From: DASQJJ01 sp035631115
GTDB taxonomy: Bacteria > Patescibacteriota > Microgenomatia > Levybacterales > UBA12049
Reading direction: 5' to 3'
Assembly (NCBI GenBank): GCA_035631115.1
Contig: DASQJJ010000065.1
Span: 1 to 8,841, forward strand
Length of the DNA stretch: 8,841 nt
Position 1 is the stretch's first letter, and each line of letters opens with the position of its first letter. The notes below the pieces were generated by a model. The model searched no databases, was not told the origin of the DNA, and saw nothing but the letters and a program-made list of their open reading frames with translations. Positions 6,664-8,841 of this stretch are shown here, piece after piece. The translations under genes were made by a program, and so were the position numbers.

Positions 6664-6756
6664 GATACAAATAAATTTCAATTTTTCAAATTCCAAACTC
6701 TTTGCTATTTGAGATTTGGTTATTATTTGTTGCTTGTTTCTTGTCATTTGGAATTT
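6646..6756. repeat. Degenerate CAAAT/CAAGATACAAAT intergenic repeat with inverted-repeat ends
   Basis: The spacer between radA and the PIN-TRAM gene contains CCAAGATACAAAT twice (6646-6658 and 6660-6672, period 14), then many CAAAT/ATTTG-like words. AAATTCCAAA (6688-6697) is perfectly complementary to TTTGGAATTT (6747-6756), whose last base is the first base of the radA stop codon region. The whole can fold as a long AT-rich stem. Low-complexity repeats of this wording are, to my memory, common between genes in Patescibacteria and some environmental bacteria; I cannot verify copies elsewhere in this genome. Confidence 0.55.
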
Positions 6757-8255
6757 TATTCCTCATCCTGAGGAATCTTAAAATGTCTTTCGTCTTCTTG
6801 CTTCCAATTACTCTTTCCTGGAGTATACCCGAAATTCTCTAAGGTTTGCATAAGATTTCCAGGAATCTCGGCAGTAATTACTTTCGTAAAACCTAATTTC
6901 TTTGCTTCTTTTATTCGCTTAGTTAAATCCGGCACTTTTCGTAACTCTCCCAAAAGTCCTACTTCTGCAATACCAACGGTCCTGGGAAGCGGCTTATTGC
7001 GAAGAGAGGAATAAATTGCCAGACACACTCCCAAATCCACTGCTCTATCTGTTACTCGTATTCCCCCAGCCACATTCACAAAAACATCATAATTCTCCAA
7101 AGGAAGCTTGGTATGCTTTTGCAAGACTGCCAATAAAAGCTCTACTCTTTTATTATCCAATCCCGAGCTAACCCGTCTGGGCATAGGAAATTTAGAATAC
7201 ACAACCAATGCCTGAATTTCTATAAGAAATGGCCTGCTCCCCTCTAAAATTACTGTCAGGACCGACCCAGGCGCTGTTTGCTTACTGTCCGACAAAAAGA
7301 TTTGCTCGGGATTTTTAACCTCCTGCAAGCCGTCTTCATCCATAAGGAAAATTCCTACCTCGTCCACTGGTCCAAAGCGGTTTTTAAAACTTCGAAGAAT
7401 TCTCGTCTTGGTATATTTTTCCCCTTCCAAGAAAAGCACTGTGTCCACCATGTGGGACAACACCATTGGTCCAGCAACCATTCCTTCTTTAGTAACGTGT
7501 CCAACCAAAAAAATAGGAATATTCTTCTCTTTTGCGGTGCGGATAAATCGACTGGTTGCGTACCGAATCTGACTCACACTTCCTGCCATTCCCCCTGCTT
7601 CCTCGCTCTCGACTGTCTGCACAGAGTCAATTACCGCAAAATCAGGCTTAACTTCCTCCAAAACCTGCACAATCTGGTCTACATCGGTTATAGAAAGTAA
7701 AAGTAATGTCTCAGGGAGCTTCTTATTGCCTATTAGCCTCATAGCTCGCATGGCAACTTGCTCTTTTGACTCCTCTGCACTTATATAAAGGACGGTACGT
7801 CCACCCTTTTCTCCCTCGCCCTTTGGGAGAGGGGTTACCTGTCTGCTAGAAGGTAGGGGGTGAGGGTCGGAACTTTTCAGTGCAGTAGTCTTCCCTCCGG
7901 AAAGATTCAGACACAACTGAAGCAACACTGTCGACTTTCCTATTCCTGGATCTCCTGCCAAAAGCGTTGCAGACCCCAAGACTATCCCTCCTCCCAGCAC
8001 CATATCCATCTCTGCAAACCCAGTAAGGATTCTATTCTTTGGCGACAAAACAACTTCACTCAAAGCCTGAGGCTTAATATTTTCTAAGTTTGTCATTCTG
8101 GCCTGTCCAGAATCTCTACCTGATTTACTTTTTAAACCACCTGTATGGAATTCCTTAAAAGAATTCCAATTTCCACACTCTGGACATTTCCCCAAATATG
8201 CAGGACTATCGTATCCACACTCCTGACACACAAAACTTATCGTATCTTTAGCCAT
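6756..8255 (-). CDS. radA: DNA repair protein RadA
   Basis: RadA (Sms) is a cytoplasmic RecA-like ATPase and DNA helicase that helps process recombination intermediates and extend strand exchange. The four-cysteine zinc finger is C10, C13, C24, C27 (FVCQECGY, GKCPECGNWNSF). The Walker A motif is GDPGIGKST at 101-109 with K107, Walker B is AVIDS with D210, and the RadA-specific KNRFG motif is at 291-295. The C-terminal Lon-protease-like domain (about 320-480) includes VNVAGGIRVTDRAVDLG and GLLGELRKV. At 499 residues it is longer than the usual 450-460; the excess is mainly a 30-residue insert (123-152) between the helix after Walker A and the strand leading to YISAEES. This insert is encoded by a palindromic repeat (7800-7889) and keeps the frame. 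GGGGG 7 nt before the ATG could serve as a ribosome-binding site. Confidence 0.97.
   Translation of the reverse strand: MAKDTISFVCQECGYDSPAYLGKCPECGNWNSFKEFHTGGLKSKSGRDSGQARMTNLENIKPQALSEVVLSPKNRILTGFAEMDMVLGGGIVLGSATLLAGDPGIGKSTVLLQLCLNLSGGKTTALKSSDPHPLPSSRQVTPLPKGEGEKGGRTVLYISAEESKEQVAMRAMRLIGNKKLPETLLLLSITDVDQIVQVLEEVKPDFAVIDSVQTVESEEAGGMAGSVSQIRYATSRFIRTAKEKNIPIFLVGHVTKEGMVAGPMVLSHMVDTVLFLEGEKYTKTRILRSFKNRFGPVDEVGIFLMDEDGLQEVKNPEQIFLSDSKQTAPGSVLTVILEGSRPFLIEIQALVVYSKFPMPRRVSSGLDNKRVELLLAVLQKHTKLPLENYDVFVNVAGGIRVTDRAVDLGVCLAIYSSLRNKPLPRTVGIAEVGLLGELRKVPDLTKRIKEAKKLGFTKVITAEIPGNLMQTLENFGYTPGKSNWKQEDERHFKIPQDEE
7800..7889 (-). repeat. In-frame GC-rich palindromic element inserted within radA
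   Basis: These 90 bases encode residues 123-152 of RadA, a Pro/Ser/Gly/Lys-rich segment (core SSDPHPLPSSRQVTPLPKGE) absent from the usual family layout, where the residues after the Walker A helix pass directly into TLYVS/GEES-like sequence. The core at 7813-7866 is palindromic. CCCTCGCCC (7813-7821) can pair with GGGTGAGGG (7858-7866, one G-T wobble) or with GGGAGAGGG (7825-7833, one mismatch). An inner ACCT/AGGT stem lies at 7837-7840 and 7851-7854. Its GC content contrasts with the AT-rich flanks. The wording resembles CCCTCACCC/CTCTCCC-type repeats dispersed in many bacterial genomes. Exact insertion ends are uncertain, and no target duplication was identified. Confidence 0.75.
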
Positions 8256-8267
8256 AAAACTACCCCC

Positions 8268-8273
8268 AGTATA
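8268..8273 (-). promoter_or_regulatory. Candidate -10 box for radA
   Basis: TATACT (8273-8268, five of six consensus bases) ends 12 nt before the radA ATG at 8255. No clear -35 hexamer is found at the usual distance. The gap from the upstream gene is 49 bp, so radA may equally be read through from it. Confidence 0.25.
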
Positions 8274-8304
8274 CTACGAAGAAAGATTGAGAACCAGCTG
8301 AAGA

Positions 8305-8616
8305 TTATCGTTTAAAAGGCAATGTTTTCCCTACAGGGGAATACCCTGGGCTTACAAATTCTTCACCCATTGATCTTACCACCCCTTCAGAAATAAGCTG
8401 CGTTCGTACAACGTGGTTTTCCTGAAAACCTAAACTAGGAGGATATTCTCTTCTTCTCATATTTCTCGTAACTGTTTCTCTATGTACTAATCTCCATCCA
8501 TCCTGAGTTCTAACGTATGTTCTTGCATCGCCATCGCGGCCATATCCCCCATAAGTTCCAGCGACAACAGTATCTCCTTCTTGCTTACTCAAAAATGATA
8601 AGTCTTCCTCAACCAT
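8305..8616 (-). CDS. Hypothetical protein of 103 residues
   Basis: I do not recognise a family. The product starts MVEEDLSFLSKQEGDTVV and is soluble, with no signal peptide or membrane helix. A Gly/Tyr/Arg/Asp-rich centre (GTYGGYGRDGDARTYVRTQD, 20-39) leads to GWRLVHRETVTRNMRRREYP and then a tail with two more hydrophobic strands, ending KTLPFKR. The pattern of alternating charged and hydrophobic residues suggests a small beta-rich fold. No other frame competes across the interval, and a good promoter precedes it. It lies 49 bp upstream of radA on the same strand and may be co-transcribed with it. No Shine-Dalgarno precedes the ATG at 8616. Confidence 0.6.
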   Translation of the reverse strand: MVEEDLSFLSKQEGDTVVAGTYGGYGRDGDARTYVRTQDGWRLVHRETVTRNMRRREYPPSLGFQENHVVRTQLISEGVVRSMGEEFVSPGYSPVGKTLPFKR

Positions 8617-8623
8617 TAAAAAT

Positions 8624-8653
8624 AATATAAATGAAACAATAATAACCTGTCAA
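8624..8653 (-). promoter_or_regulatory. Promoter for the 103-aa gene (TTGACA-N18-TATATT)
   Basis: This is the best sigma-70-type match in the window: a perfect TTGACA (8653-8648), an 18-bp spacer and TATATT (8629-8624, five of six). The -10 ends 7 nt before the ATG at 8616, so transcription would start at or next to the start codon, giving a leaderless mRNA. Confidence 0.5.
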
Positions 8654-8752
8654 TGACGTAAGTAATTTGTATGCCCATTGTAATACCCAACGAGTGAGAC
8701 AGATATCTTACCAAATCCTGAGAACAACCAGAGAAAATACACCGCTTATTTT

Positions 8753-8841
8753 TTAAGACAAATTTCTGTACAATAACAAAGCCACCATGGGTATTGCAGA
8801 TTCATCATCAGCCGAATCAATAAGACTTGTTCCAAAAGAGA
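8753..8841 (-). CDS. Possible C-terminal end of an upstream minus-strand gene
   Basis: A frame open from the right edge (first full codon at 8839) ends at TAA 8755-8753 after 28 codons. The product ends in ADDESAIPMVALLLYRNLS. Its strand matches all the confident genes. The fragment is too short to assign, and it overlaps an alternative plus-strand start at 8787; at most one of the two is likely to be real. Confidence 0.3.
   Translation of the reverse strand, partial: SFGTSLIDSADDESAIPMVALLLYRNLS
8769..8774 (+). promoter_or_regulatory. Candidate -10 box for a divergent plus-strand start
   Basis: TACAAT (five of six consensus bases) ends 12 nt before the plus-strand ATG at 8787. The -35 region at the usual distance (TTATTT) is poor. 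It matters only if the plus-strand frame is a true gene. Confidence 0.2.
8787..8841 (+). CDS. Possible N-terminal start of a divergent plus-strand gene
   Basis: ATG at 8787 opens an 18-codon frame that runs off the right edge (MGIADSSSAESIRLVPKE). There is no Shine-Dalgarno, but a TACAAT box lies just upstream. If real it would be divergent to the 103-aa gene. It is mutually exclusive in practice with the minus-strand fragment ending at 8753, and the visible part is too short to decide. Confidence 0.25.
   Translation, partial: MGIADSSSAESIRLVPKE

Noticed and set aside
8781..8790. GCCACCATGG, a perfect eukaryotic Kozak-like context
   Set aside because: All neighbouring genes are bacterial, so the match is taken as coincidence and not as evidence of eukaryotic or engineered DNA.
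1..8841. tRNA, rRNA, CRISPR array, transposase or integrase
   Set aside because: I saw no cloverleaf with a TTCGAAT-type arm, no rRNA segment, no regularly spaced direct repeats with unique spacers, and no transposase or integrase motifs in any frame.

Overview
The window looks like a fragment of an AT-rich bacterial genome, most probably a Candidate Phyla Radiation (Patescibacteria, Microgenomates-like) organism. This is inferred from the compact soluble PIN-TRAM protein, the HQLRTPL-type kinase, receiver-only regulator, tail-fibre-like surface protein, short spacers and degenerate CAAAT-type intergenic repeats. No rRNA or other phylogenetic marker is present, so the assignment is tentative. 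Every confident gene is on the minus strand, so transcription runs from the right edge to the left.

Right part (8841 to 5693). A 103-codon gene of unknown function is followed by radA (DNA repair ATPase). A PIN-TRAM ribonuclease-like gene of the YacL type follows radA after a 125-bp repeat-rich spacer. The radA-yacL order recalls the Firmicutes radA-disA-yacL cluster, but no disA lies between them here, and this YacL-like protein lacks the usual N-terminal membrane helices. radA carries an in-frame insertion of about 30 codons made from a GC-rich palindromic element. A possible 32-residue hydrophobic peptide lies just downstream of the PIN-TRAM gene.

Middle part (5597 to 2714). A MASE1-PAS-PAS-HisKA-HATPase sensor kinase (792 aa) is followed by a receiver-only response regulator, forming a two-component pair with no output domain of its own. 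An AT-rich 683-bp non-coding stretch comes next. It holds several palindromes and a repeated TTTTCAYGAAAA motif.

Left part (2030 to 1). A long ORF without a stop codon runs off the window. It encodes two tandem MerR-type DNA-binding domains, a linker, one transmembrane helix, and then an ectodomain of more than 440 residues with the wording of phage tail fibres. This membrane-tethered transcription factor/fibre fusion is the most unusual object in the window. It suggests a surface fibre physically joined to a cytoplasmic DNA-binding head, reminiscent in principle of eukaryotic MYRF, which combines a DNA-binding domain, a tailspike-type domain and a membrane anchor.

Several genes have -10-like boxes only 5 to 12 nt from their start codons and poor Shine-Dalgarno sequences, which hints at leaderless or nearly leaderless mRNAs.
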